Source of the DNA: Trichomonas tenax
Taxonomy: Eukaryota; Parabasalia; Trichomonadida; Trichomonadidae
Direction of reading: 5' to 3'
Length of the DNA stretch: 46,220 nucleotides
Assembly: GCA_023091735.1 (NCBI GenBank)
Contig: JALKBU010000352.1
Span: forward strand, 1 to 46,220
The position numbers were made by a program, and so were the translations under genes. Shown piece by piece: positions 1 through 10,200 of the stretch (the stretch's first letter is position 1; each line of letters starts with the position of its first letter). The notes beneath the pieces are model-generated. The model worked only from the letters and a program-made list of their open reading frames with translations. It did no database searches and was not told where the DNA came from.

Positions 1-8
1 AAAGATAT

Positions 9-238
9 TTATGACACTTTTTATAAAGGTGACAATTTGCCCGCGCAAAAAGTGACAGTTTATTCATGAAAAGTGACTTTAAGGTTCCCCTGTCACTTTT
101 TGGTGTTCACTTTTGTCATAGACTCGGTTCTTAATTTAACGTGTCAGATGTCACTTACACGTCAAAACAAGTTTACATGTCAGTCATATTAACATGTCAG
201 ATCGTCGAATATACATGACAAATCAATTTTACATGGCA
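9..238. promoter_or_regulatory. Array of TGNCA pentamers at about 20-bp steps
   Basis: Thirteen near-identical pentamers (TGACA, TGTCA, TGACT, CGTCA, TGGCA) have centres at 14, 32, 55, 76, 93, 116, 144, 151, 162, 180, 197, 218 and 236. Most steps are 17 to 23 bp, about two helical turns. The left copies have the form AAAAGTGACA or its reverse, as at 47-57 and 12-22; the right copies have the form ACATGTCA. The same motif lies just upstream of several genes in this window. The array may therefore be the promoter of a gene leaving the left edge on the minus strand, or an enhancer-like element. The spacing is directly visible; the regulatory role is inferred. Confidence 0.6.
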
Positions 239-1079
239 GAAAAACATTTTCATGAAATTACACTATAATATCTATTTCACACTATACAAAAACCAATGCC
301 AATATATATTCACAACAAAAAGATCATCGATTACTAATTTTATTTTATTTCATATCTATATCATTTTCATGTCCATTATATATGAAGTTACCGATAACGA
401 TTGCGCTTATTTAGACTAATTTGTTTTAATATTTTGTATCACTTCAAAATTAAATTTCATTATACTTTCTTCAAATATATGAAATACTCATTAACAACAT
501 CTGTCTAAGAATGTTCACACAATCATATGTAAATAACACAATAATATGTTTCAAAACTCTTCATTTATGCTTTTAATTAGTCTGCACATATTCCCTATAT
601 ATTAGTATCGCACAATACAATCATATATTTTCATTAATCTCTCTAAACACATCATTAGGATCTTGATTCAGTTTCAATTTGTTTTAATACAATTGATATA
701 AACTTTCTAACATTTCAAACATACTAACATCATACTGTAGATTCCATCCCCAACCCTGGACTCTATTTCACATTTTAATATTCTCATCAATTTCATTCAA
801 CACTTCAAATTCACCTCATATTAATGCTGATGTTTCTTATGGTTGTTCTCTATCGATATACACAAATAAAGTCTTCCACTATAGTTATATTGTATAGATT
901 CTAAAATTTTCCTATTTTTTTTTCGTCCAGATGTAGGAAAAGTGGGGTATTTTGATTCACATGGTCGAATAGACTTGGGTATATTTAATGAGAAGAAGAA
1001 AGACGAACTTCACTTGAGTGTATAGAAATGGTTGCTGCAGCTGTTGGATAAAGATACTATTAAAACAGCACTGATTTGG
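239..1079. other. AT-rich spacer
   Basis: I see no credible gene here. The short minus-strand ORF at 957-1202 overlaps the promoter and start of the next gene and has no protein-like composition. The stretch is rich in A+T with many short direct repeats and no clear mobile element. Confidence 0.6.
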
Positions 1080-1082
1080 AAA

Positions 1083-1185
1083 TGGCAAAATTTGTCTTTT
1101 CAAAATTAATGACCCGTAAACTATTAAAACAGAATTTATGACACGTAAAATGTCAAAACTGTTTTTAATGATAAAAAACGTGCCA
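1083..1185 (+). promoter_or_regulatory. Motif-rich promoter of the 1189 gene
   Basis: TGGCA (1083-1087), TGACC (1110-1114), TGACA (1139-1143), TGTCA (1151-1155) and TGCCA (1181-1185) lie within 106 bp of the start codon. The last is part of AAAACGTGCCA, three bases before the ATG. That makes either the 5' UTR extremely short or the motif part of the transcript. The role is inferred from recurrence at other genes in the window. Confidence 0.5.
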
Positions 1186-1188
1186 TAA

Positions 1189-2472
1189 ATGTTGCCATTC
1201 ACTCCTCAGCCTTTTGAAAACGATTTAACCAAATTCTTGACAGAAAACCCCAACGCGGACTACAACACTGTCATCACACATAGCGATATTCATCCAACAG
1301 TACGTAACGAAGCGATGCCTTTAGTAAATTATCTTACAACAGACGAAAATCTCACGATAGCTTTGAAATACATATTCAGCGATGATAAAGATACAGACCC
1401 AACACTCCTTAAGGCAAAAAGAAACACAGTTTCAGTCTTTTCTTCTGTCTGCTTTAAATTACACGACATTATTACAAAGAATGAGAAGTTCATTCAGGCA
1501 TTCAAAGAGTTCCCGAAGAAGCCCGAGTTGTATAACAGCACTCTTATTTTTGGAAATTTCGCTAGAATCGCTGAAACATTGGCAAGATATACACAGGGAT
1601 CATTTTTATCGCATATTGATGGTTTGTTCTCCTTCCTTGCTGATCACATTATTGTTATGGCATCAAGAGAACTCCTCACGCGTGTTTTAACAGATTTTTC
1701 TCAACATTTACCACAAGAAGAGCTCAAGAACCTCGCTACAAGCTTAACTGAGGTTCTTAAAGGCGATAACGCGTTTTACATTGCGTCAATGATAAAAGAT
1801 GCCATTAAAGAAAAATCTTCCCTTGCACAAACTTTCCAAAAGCGCGATATTTTAAGAAATATTTTAGATGCTGCCGTTATGGAACGTAATTCTCCATTCA
1901 CTGGTTTGATTAGAACAGAAATTTTCGTTCTTCTTGAACTTTTATTCAATCAAAAAGAAATGCTTCGTCAACAATTGATTCCAGAATACGAGAAAAAGCT
2001 CAAATTCGATCCAAACAACTTGGATTGCGCAACATGCGCTTCATTGCGTGTGTTTAGTGAGCACATTCCTGATTTCATGGACAAATTCTTTGAATCTCCA
2101 CCACATTCATATCTCAATGAGTGCATACTTTCTGTGCTCAGAAAGATTGCTGAAGAAGATATGGTTCCTTTCGCTAAAGATATGAAGTTATATCAAAGAA
2201 TTTCCGAAGTTTACGGAAAGGAGAAGCTTAACGGTTACATCTACGAGTTAGCCAACATTTGCGCTGCAAATCCAAAAGTCGTTCAGCAGTGCCGTGGTTG
2301 GTTCTCATTCAAGGACGGAGCAATGGCGGAATATGCTAAACAGCGTCAGAGCCGTCTGAAGAATCGTCCAAAACAGCCAACAAAGAAGACGCCAAATGAA
2401 TTCGATGATGCAATCCCTACTGCGCCAAAGGTTTATTATATTGAAGAAGATAATGTTCTTATTGATCTCTAA
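1189..2472 (+). CDS. All-helical protein, possibly SAPS-domain phosphatase regulatory subunit
   Basis: This is a 427-aa protein predicted to be almost entirely alpha-helical, with amphipathic helix pairs of HEAT/armadillo style over residues 40-375. A basic, proline-rich tail follows (around 385-405), and the protein ends in an acidic stretch and IDL. The first third resembles the SAPS family (PP6/Sit4 phosphatase-associated subunits): a segment about no longer having a closed region boundary, then helices matching the pattern of a protein lacking catalytic motifs. This is a family-level impression only; no diagnostic motif is visible, and a generic HEAT-repeat scaffold is the alternative. 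If correct, it would direct a PP6-type phosphatase to substrates in the cytoplasm. The ATG follows the promoter motif directly. The TAA stop lies in TAAAT, matching the trichomonad poly(A) signal. Confidence 0.55.
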   Translation: MLPFTPQPFENDLTKFLTENPNADYNTVITHSDIHPTVRNEAMPLVNYLTTDENLTIALKYIFSDDKDTDPTLLKAKRNTVSVFSSVCFKLHDIITKNEKFIQAFKEFPKKPELYNSTLIFGNFARIAETLARYTQGSFLSHIDGLFSFLADHIIVMASRELLTRVLTDFSQHLPQEELKNLATSLTEVLKGDNAFYIASMIKDAIKEKSSLAQTFQKRDILRNILDAAVMERNSPFTGLIRTEIFVLLELLFNQKEMLRQQLIPEYEKKLKFDPNNLDCATCASLRVFSEHIPDFMDKFFESPPHSYLNECILSVLRKIAEEDMVPFAKDMKLYQRISEVYGKEKLNGYIYELANICAANPKVVQQCRGWFSFKDGAMAEYAKQRQSRLKNRPKQPTKKTPNEFDDAIPTAPKVYYIEEDNVLIDL

Positions 2473-3136
2473 ATATTGTTTATTTTCTTATTTCTACTAA
2501 CCCATAATCCTATATTTCTTTAGCTCCTTACTTATACATTAATATCACAATTGTGTTTAAAAAAGTGTTAACAGAGCATCTATATGTTTCACACTCATAT
2601 TTTCAAGCTATAGAAGCTATAGATTGTGGATACAATGAACTAAATAAATATTTTTTTGAATGAAATATAATTATCTAAATTGGCAATATCTAATCAACTA
2701 TTTTGAATTAAATAGTTAATTCAAAGAATAATAATAAGGATAAAGCACACTCTTATCATTATTTTTTTTTGAATTTAAATAATTTACAATCATGATATTA
2801 AACTCAAAAATATGCTTACATACATGATTTAGTATTAAACAAACAAAGTTTTGAGTTTTATAATAAAATTACTGTAAAAAATGAGATAACACCACGAACA
2901 TACATCTTATCTCATAGAATGACAAATACCTCCTTATCAGCAGCCAAAACGAAGATAAAATTTTTCTATATTAATATATCAAGGCAAAGAGACGGTAATT
3001 TCAAAGAATAGGGCCAGTAGAAGGGATTGAATGCAATAAGAGGCTTAGAAATGCATGATTACATAGAAAAAAACGCAAAAGTGCTAAAATCGTTATGGCA
3101 GTTATTGTAAAACGAAAAAAGTGTTAAACGCCCAAA
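2473..3136. other. Spacer with several small hairpins
   Basis: No gene is visible. Short inverted repeats include TGAATTAAATAGTTAATTCA (2704-2723) and ATGAGATAA paired with TTATCTCAT (2881-2889 with 2907-2915). Near the right end, TGGCA (3096-3100), AAAAGTGCTA and AAAAAAGTGTTAA (3115-3127) are imperfect copies of the promoter motif seen elsewhere, the last about 10 bp before the EF-hand gene's ATG. Confidence 0.5.
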
Positions 3137-3574
3137 ATGTCTGTTCCAACAGCTGAGCAGCTTGCAAAGTACAAACAGTCCTTCGAAGAGTTCGACGATG
3201 ACAAGGACGGCTTTATCGAGACCTCTATGGTCGAGCGCGCACTCCGCTCGATCGGTCTTAATCCAACAGCAGATGAAATGAACGATATTATGTCCGACAT
3301 ATCAAATTCAAACAAGCTTTCTCGCAACGGATACCTTTATATTGCTCATCACGTCGGCTGTTACGCTAATACCGAAAAGCAGCTTATTAAGGCCTTTACT
3401 TTATTCGATCGTGACGGAACAGGAAAGGTTCACAAGGATGTCGTCAAAGACGTCTTAGGAAAGATTCGTAGACCACTTACAGATGCTCAAATGACTCAGT
3501 TGTTCCAGAATGTCAAGATTGACAATGGATTTGTTGATATTAAGCAGCTCGCTAAGGCCCTTTTATCCCAATAA
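3137..3574 (+). CDS. EF-hand protein of the calmodulin/centrin superfamily
   Basis: The 145-aa length and four-helix-pair layout are those of calmodulin-like proteins and myosin light chains. Loop 1 (residues 20-31) has D20, D22, D24, G25 and I27 but methionine at position 12, where calcium-binding loops have glutamate. Loop 3 (91-102) has D91, D93, T95, G96 and V98 but valine at position 12. Loops 2 and 4 are too degenerate to bind calcium. The protein may therefore bind calcium weakly or not at all and act as a structural light chain, for example on a myosin- or dynein-type motor or a cytoskeletal filament; which one cannot be told from sequence. Codon use is C-rich compared with neighbours, suggesting good expression. 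The stop TAA is followed by A (TAAA). Confidence 0.85.
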   Translation: MSVPTAEQLAKYKQSFEEFDDDKDGFIETSMVERALRSIGLNPTADEMNDIMSDISNSNKLSRNGYLYIAHHVGCYANTEKQLIKAFTLFDRDGTGKVHKDVVKDVLGKIRRPLTDAQMTQLFQNVKIDNGFVDIKQLAKALLSQ

Positions 3575-4222
3575 ACGCCGAATTTCTTGTTACGAAAGAA
3601 AAAACAATTTTATTTTCTAAACTTTAATATATCTTACTATTTTCTCTTACAAACTAATTCACAAACATGTAGACTTATCATTGCTGACCAAATTGGTTAG
3701 TTTATTGATTAATTATAAAATTTGGTTATTGTCAAAATGAAATTCAACGAATTTTAGTTCATTGAGATTGATCTATATATGTTGTATAGATCTTATTATA
3801 AAAATTATTCAGGATGAACATATTTTCGCCACGTAAATTATATTTTTGCCACGTAAATGCTTTTTTAAAAATGAAACAATGAAAAAATTTAGTTTTGAAG
3901 TCTACAGAGTAATTCAATGACTAAAAATTTGCAACTAATACAATTTATTTGAACCATAGCATCTATCAATTCTATTTAAATATGTATATCTTCATTATTT
4001 AAGCTATAAACGTTAAATGAATATACCTAGATTTGCCATAATTTGGACATCCCGATTTCATTAATAAAGAACTTGAAGAATCTGTGTTTGCCCCTTTAGA
4101 TTCAACTATAATGGATGCTTCAATAAATGCAAGCAATGATGTCTAAATAATCAATTAACTGCAAGATGTCATTAAATTTTTCAAATAAATTAGTTTTTAA
4201 TCAAACAGTAATAAACAAATAT
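3575..4222. other. Spacer with a possible small coding remnant
   Basis: The spacer is mostly AT-rich filler with a short direct repeat (GCCACGTAAAT-type, near 3828 and 3848). At 4042-4146 a 34-codon open frame without an ATG start begins FGHPDFINKELEES and ends at TAA. It has a protein-like composition with many acidic residues, unlike the surrounding DNA. It could be the 3' remnant of a lost gene, but I do not recognise it and chance is possible. Confidence 0.3.
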
Positions 4223-7200
4223 TTATTTCCGAGAGTTCATGAAAGGACGTTTGATCTTCGATCCTGCAGTCTTCCTCTTTCCTCCATTGCCAGGACTGTC
4301 AATAGGTGCGACAATAGGAGCGAGAGAAGACTGAGCAACAACTGGAGGAACGTAATCCGGCATCTTGCCGACAACGTCATAAATGTATTGAGCGTCAATC
4401 ATATCGACAACGAACATTCCTTTGAGAAGCTTTCCATATGTCTTTGGTGAGAAAGATATCTCAACAGGAAGCTCAGGCGTTCCTGGGACCGCTAAACCGT
4501 GGGATGGAGAAACAGAGAACTCGCTTGCACTTCCTGTAGTGAAGTAAGCGTGGAACGGCTTCTGTCCGTGAACATCCGGTGGCATCTTAACATGCGCAAT
4601 ACCAACTTTGTTGAGAAGTGACTCAATGGTGATTGTTTCGATTGGTCTTCCGATTTCTGAAACCAAATCAATCCTGAATTGCCACTCTTGGCCGAGAGTG
4701 TTTTTAACTGTGGAAACAACAGTTGTTACGACAGGACGCATTGGACTGAACTTCGCATTGACAATCAAATCAGTGCCAGTATCGTTTTGTCGAGCTTCGA
4801 CAATTGTCAAAGAAAGTTGTCCATTGGTGAAATCTGCGTTCTGCGGAACTTCTGTTCTGATCTCGTATTCATTTGGCTGCAGTGATTCGTTTTCACCAAC
4901 CAATGTGAATGTGAGATTCTGCTCAATTGGCTCCATAGACTTAGTCTTGAGGACTTTAGCTTCGTTAGCATCACTTGCGAGTGAATTACCAATGATTGGA
5001 TAAATCCATCTGATTCCTGGTGCTGAGTCAAGGTCTGGAAGCTGAGATCTTGCTGGGCCAAGAGAAACAATGATTATGGAAGCCTGGAACTGACCAAGTT
5101 CGCGTGGAGAGAATGTGAATGGAATCTGGAACTCTTCGCCGAATGTGCTCAATGTGAAAACTTTCTTCTTGACAAGGAACGAAAATGCTTCTGTTGTCGT
5201 TGTCATTGTGACTGAGAAACGAGATGGGAACGAGAATGGATTTGCAAACAGAATTAAAGCACTGTTTGTCGCTGAAACAACACTCGAAATGATTGTTGGA
5301 CTCAATGGCTGCGGTGGTTTTCCGATACCTGAAACAATATAAGAGAATGTTCCAATTTCAGCCGAGATGAATGAGATTGTTGACTGTTCCTTTGTACCAA
5401 TCATTGATGGGATGTATCTGACTTCGATTCTCTTGTTCTCGCCTGGCTGAAGCAAAATCATGCGCTTCGACAAAACATCGAAAACGTTCGGGAACTCGTT
5501 TTCGAGTCTGAAATTGACCGTTTTGTCAGTTGGGTTATCGATAACAATGAATGTTGTATCGAATTTACCGATTGGTGCAGAAAGTGGAGCAAGAACAGAA
5601 GGCGGTGGATCAGTGGCTGTGATCTGGATGTTGTACCAGAATTCACCACCTGATTCACTGTAGAAGTAGATTGAAGCAATCTTGTTGCATGATCGAAGTG
5701 GAGTAACACTGACACTGTAGTTGATGGAGCCTTCAGGCGGCACTAAAAATTCGTGAATGCCGGAGATGTCTGTATCCTGATAACTGACATTGAACGTGAC
5801 AGGGAACTTGTTCGGATTTGTGATTGGAATCTGAACAGCGACTGATTGCCTTGCAACAGTTGAAACATTTAACTGCTGCTCAACAGCTGGAGCAGAAACA
5901 TGAATCTCAACAACGTACCAGATATGGTTCTGTGTTACAGAATCCGTGAATGTGATCATTCCTGCACTGATTCCACTGCGTTGAGCGGAAACTTCGAATT
6001 CGAAGTCCATTGCCGGCTGCGGCTGTGGATTGAATGTCTTCTCGAATGTGATGACAGGAATGTCGCTTGTGACTTTAATTGAATTGAGAGTGAACTTTGG
6101 AACAGATATCTTGTGCTTTGATGGGATTCTCGCTTGAGCGTTGATGACAATCTTGTCTTCAGCAGGTGGTTCATCGACAACTGCTGTGAGCTTATAGAGA
6201 ACTGATGACTCCTTCGTCAAGTTCTGGATAAGCAAATCAGCATTGAATGTTCCAAATTTGTTTGGATTGAACTGGATCTGGATTGTCTGTGTTGTACCAC
6301 CTTTAACGGTGAATCTTGGTGTTGTCTGGAATCCATTATCTCCAGTGATTGTTGTCTTAAATGACCAAACTTCGTTGGATGGATTTGTGAATGGAATCTC
6401 TTGTTTAACTGTCTTTCCAGTTGTAGTAGAGAATTCCATTGAAAGTTCGTGAGTTGTCTGCAAAGCGACACCTTTGAGCATAAAGACGCGGACATCGTTC
6501 TCTGACAGCAAAACGACTTTGCATGGATATTCACCTGCTTTCGTGGGCTTGAATGTGATCGCCAATGCATTTGTTGCTTGTTGAACGTTCTTAGAATTGT
6601 TGCTTCTCTCTGTATGAACAGGGACAGTCTTGCTGACATTTAATTCATTCAGCATTTCATAGAACTGTGGAGCAGATGAGAGAACGAAGAACTTTCGAGA
6701 TGTTATTGATGTTCTTGAGATATTCTCTAAATCATGCTGACGTCTTGTGACTTCATCTTTAATGCGGCCTTCTTTGTTGTCATTCAGTATAGCGAGAAAT
6801 CTCTCAATGGAGAAAGCAAGAGCATTAAACAAGTTCTGGTTGATGAGATCGATTGGAATACTTGATTGAATCTTCTTTCCTGCTTCAACTTTGTATTTGC
6901 CACTGATTTCAACGCCTGCTGGGAGACGAGCGTTACCAATGACTTCGAGAATGAATTCGCCCTTCTGGTCATCGATGAAAAGAATCAAGCAGCGATATGT
7001 TCCGAGTTTGATTGGAATGAAATCGAGCTCGAGTTGGAATTCAGTCTTCGTTGCTGTGAACTCGATGTTGCTTCTGTTCAAGATGAATGTTTTGTGGTTC
7101 TTAATGATGTTATCGATGTTCTTCTCCTTGGAATAGTCGAAATACTCATCAGAGTTGTCAAGAGGATTCTGGACAAATGCTGAAATCTGCTGAGCCAATG

Positions 7201-10200
7201 ATTTCGAGGATCCAATCTCTTTTCCATTCTCATCGGCGACTAATGTGACGAGAGAGTAAATGTTCATCTTCGATGGAACGCCAATCAAGTTCTTAACAGG
7301 AATCTTGAGTGGAAGATTCTGATAGATTGGAGTATCTGCTGTAACAGATGTCTCTGGAGCACTGACAGTGATGTTGGAGATGAAGTCGACAACAATTGGA
7401 GCTGAATATGTTGGTGGATGTGATGCAGATCTGCTGGAGTTGTCTGAGTTAGTGATGTAACGAGGACGTGATGGAATTAAAGTCAAACGTCCGCTCAATG
7501 GCTTAATAGTGCGCGCTTGGAATGTAACCGGGAAGTCTACAGTCTGATTTGGTCCAACAAAGACTGACTCAGAGCCAAGTTGATAGTTTGGATTGCCATC
7601 ATAAATTGCTCTGTATGTGATTTCAGACTTTGATGGATTTGTGACAGAAACAACACGAGTGATTGGTTTATGCAGTGGACCGCTAAATTCGATTGTTTGA
7701 ATTGGAATGAAGTGAGGAATTATATCCATAATATAAGCACCAATCATTGCATTCATGCACTCATTGCCACCAAAGATTTCTTCTGCAGATGGACTGAAAC
7801 CGAGTTTCAAGAACTTGAGTGCATTTGTAAACTCAATCGCATTCTGTTCACGTTCACGTTTGTCGTTTGGAAGGAAAGCAATGTTTCCATTGAAAAGCTT
7901 TGTGTGATAACTAAGAGCTGCGCATAATGCATAACCATCTTTGAGGCTCTTGAAATCACTCTGAATAGCACGTAAATCGTTAGACTTAAGAACAGAATAA
8001 ATGCTCAACCAACGAAGGATTGTGACTTCTTTGTTGTTGTATGGAACTTCTCTCATCTTCTTCATGATTGTGTCACTAAGATCTTCTGTCTGAGGTTTAC
8101 TTCCACGAAGAGATTTAACTGCAACTTGAACACCAGGAATGTTGTTGAACTTGTCTGGATTGATTCTGTTGATGCCATAAAGTTTGTAACACTGCATCAA
8201 AACGATCATCCATGATTCGATGCTGAGGTTGTTGTAAAGTGTTTCGATAACTTTCAGCTTATCAACTAATGATGAAGAGAAGGCATTACTCGACGTGAAC
8301 TCACTTAAGACCTTTGGATCAATTGAATCAAGTTCAGGAGCACCAAACTTGTCAATACCGAGAAGCTGCTTCATGATCTTTGAGCGCATAACTTGAACGA
8401 AGTCTTGACGCGGAAGCAAGAACTCTGGTTTAACGCTTCCGAGAAGTGCACCCATTGATTTAAGTGTTGTGAGAAGTTTCTTGATTGCTTCAAGACGCTT
8501 AGAGAATTTGTCATCAACAGCTGTCGAAAGACGTTCTTCTGTCTTATCATTCTTCTTCGATGGCATGAAGTTCTGGATCATTTCCTGAATAATAACGCCT
8601 TGGTTCTCAACGAGTCCTTGAGGGAACTCTGAAAGCTGTGTTGAGAAGAAGAGTGCATTGAAGTAACGCATGACAAACTTGATCATCATCTGGCTGCAGA
8701 GTGGCTCCCATGTCTGACCTTTGATGTTTGAGTAGTCACCTGAATTAGAGATGAAGCGAGATGTAAGTTCGGAGTTGTTCATGAACTTATTGAGGTCTTC
8801 AACAGTACTCTTTGCATTCAACTGTATTGGATTTGCGAAGTATGGATAAAGAGTGAATATAGAGTTATCTGTTGTGCAAGTGACAATGAAACTTGTCGCA
8901 TGACCGTTATCATCAGTAAGAGCAACATTGACAGAGAATGACATCGGTTTGCTTGCTTGGAATGAAACCAAGAGAGGAAGCTTTTCCTGTGTATGTTGAA
9001 GTTGGTTGCCATCTGGGAATGTTACTTTAACAGGGAATGCGTTCTCATCAGCAGAGATTGTGGCTTTGAGTAAACCATCAATATATCCATCATTCTTAAT
9101 ATAGAGTTCGATCTGTGATTTGGTGTTGAGAGGAACAATAGGAAGAGCAATCTCAGGGACGGAGACGCTGAACATGCTGCTTGTTCCAACGCCAGTGAAC
9201 TGGATCTTACCAATAACTGACTCCTCTTTGCCCTTTGAGAGAAGAGGAACGTAGCAGTTGAATGGTGTTGCTGATGGTGGCTGGAATTGAACGTGGATAA
9301 CTTCTGTGAAACCAGAATCGAGTTCTCCTTCTATTGGTTCAACAACAAATGCTGGTTCATCATTAACTTTAGGAATGACTGAATTATCAAAGCGCCACAA
9401 AATCTTTTGCTTGTTGTCGTTCAACAATGAGATGGATCGAGCAACTTTCCTTTGACTTGGATTCAACTTATCAATAACTGGGCAGATTCCGAAGTCGAGG
9501 CTTGTGTTGGAGACAATGATTGGTGACAGAACAGCTTCACCACTGACAATTGGCTGAAGATGAAATGAACTCGACGACATCATATTCAGCAATGTGATTG
9601 GAAGCTCGAAAGAGTGATCGCCTTGTTTGCTTGGCTGGAAGACCAAATTGAACTTGATCTGTGAGTTATCCATGATCTGAATCTTATAAACAAGACCTGC
9701 GTTTGTGGCATCGAAGTCAGCAAGAATATCAGTCCTTAAAGATGTCGTTGAAGATGTTGAAGAGATATGAGCAGAGTATGCGAGAGATGTTGTACTCTCC
9801 ATGCTCATGTATTCCTGTGTTGGGGCCATCTTGGTGACGAAGAATGGATCAGAAACTAATGAGATTGAGTTCTTGTTCTCATTGTTATCGCTGAGATCTG
9901 TCTGATATTCGATCCTGAATTCTGGATGAGCAGATAAATTCAGGAACAAAATAGCAGGAATAGCACCAACATTCTTGATTGTTCCTTCGATGCTCTGATA
10001 AGATCCAACGAAAACACGTCCAAAGTCGAACTCCGTATTTGTAATGCAAACATTAGGAAGTTCAGACTGTGCTGTGACGTTAAATGTGATTGGCTGAGCA
10101 CCACAAATTGAGATTGTAACTGGAAGATCAAAGATTCTTGCGTGATTTGCCTTGAAAGAGATCTGAATCATCTGCTGATCTCTTGCACTGACTTTACCAC

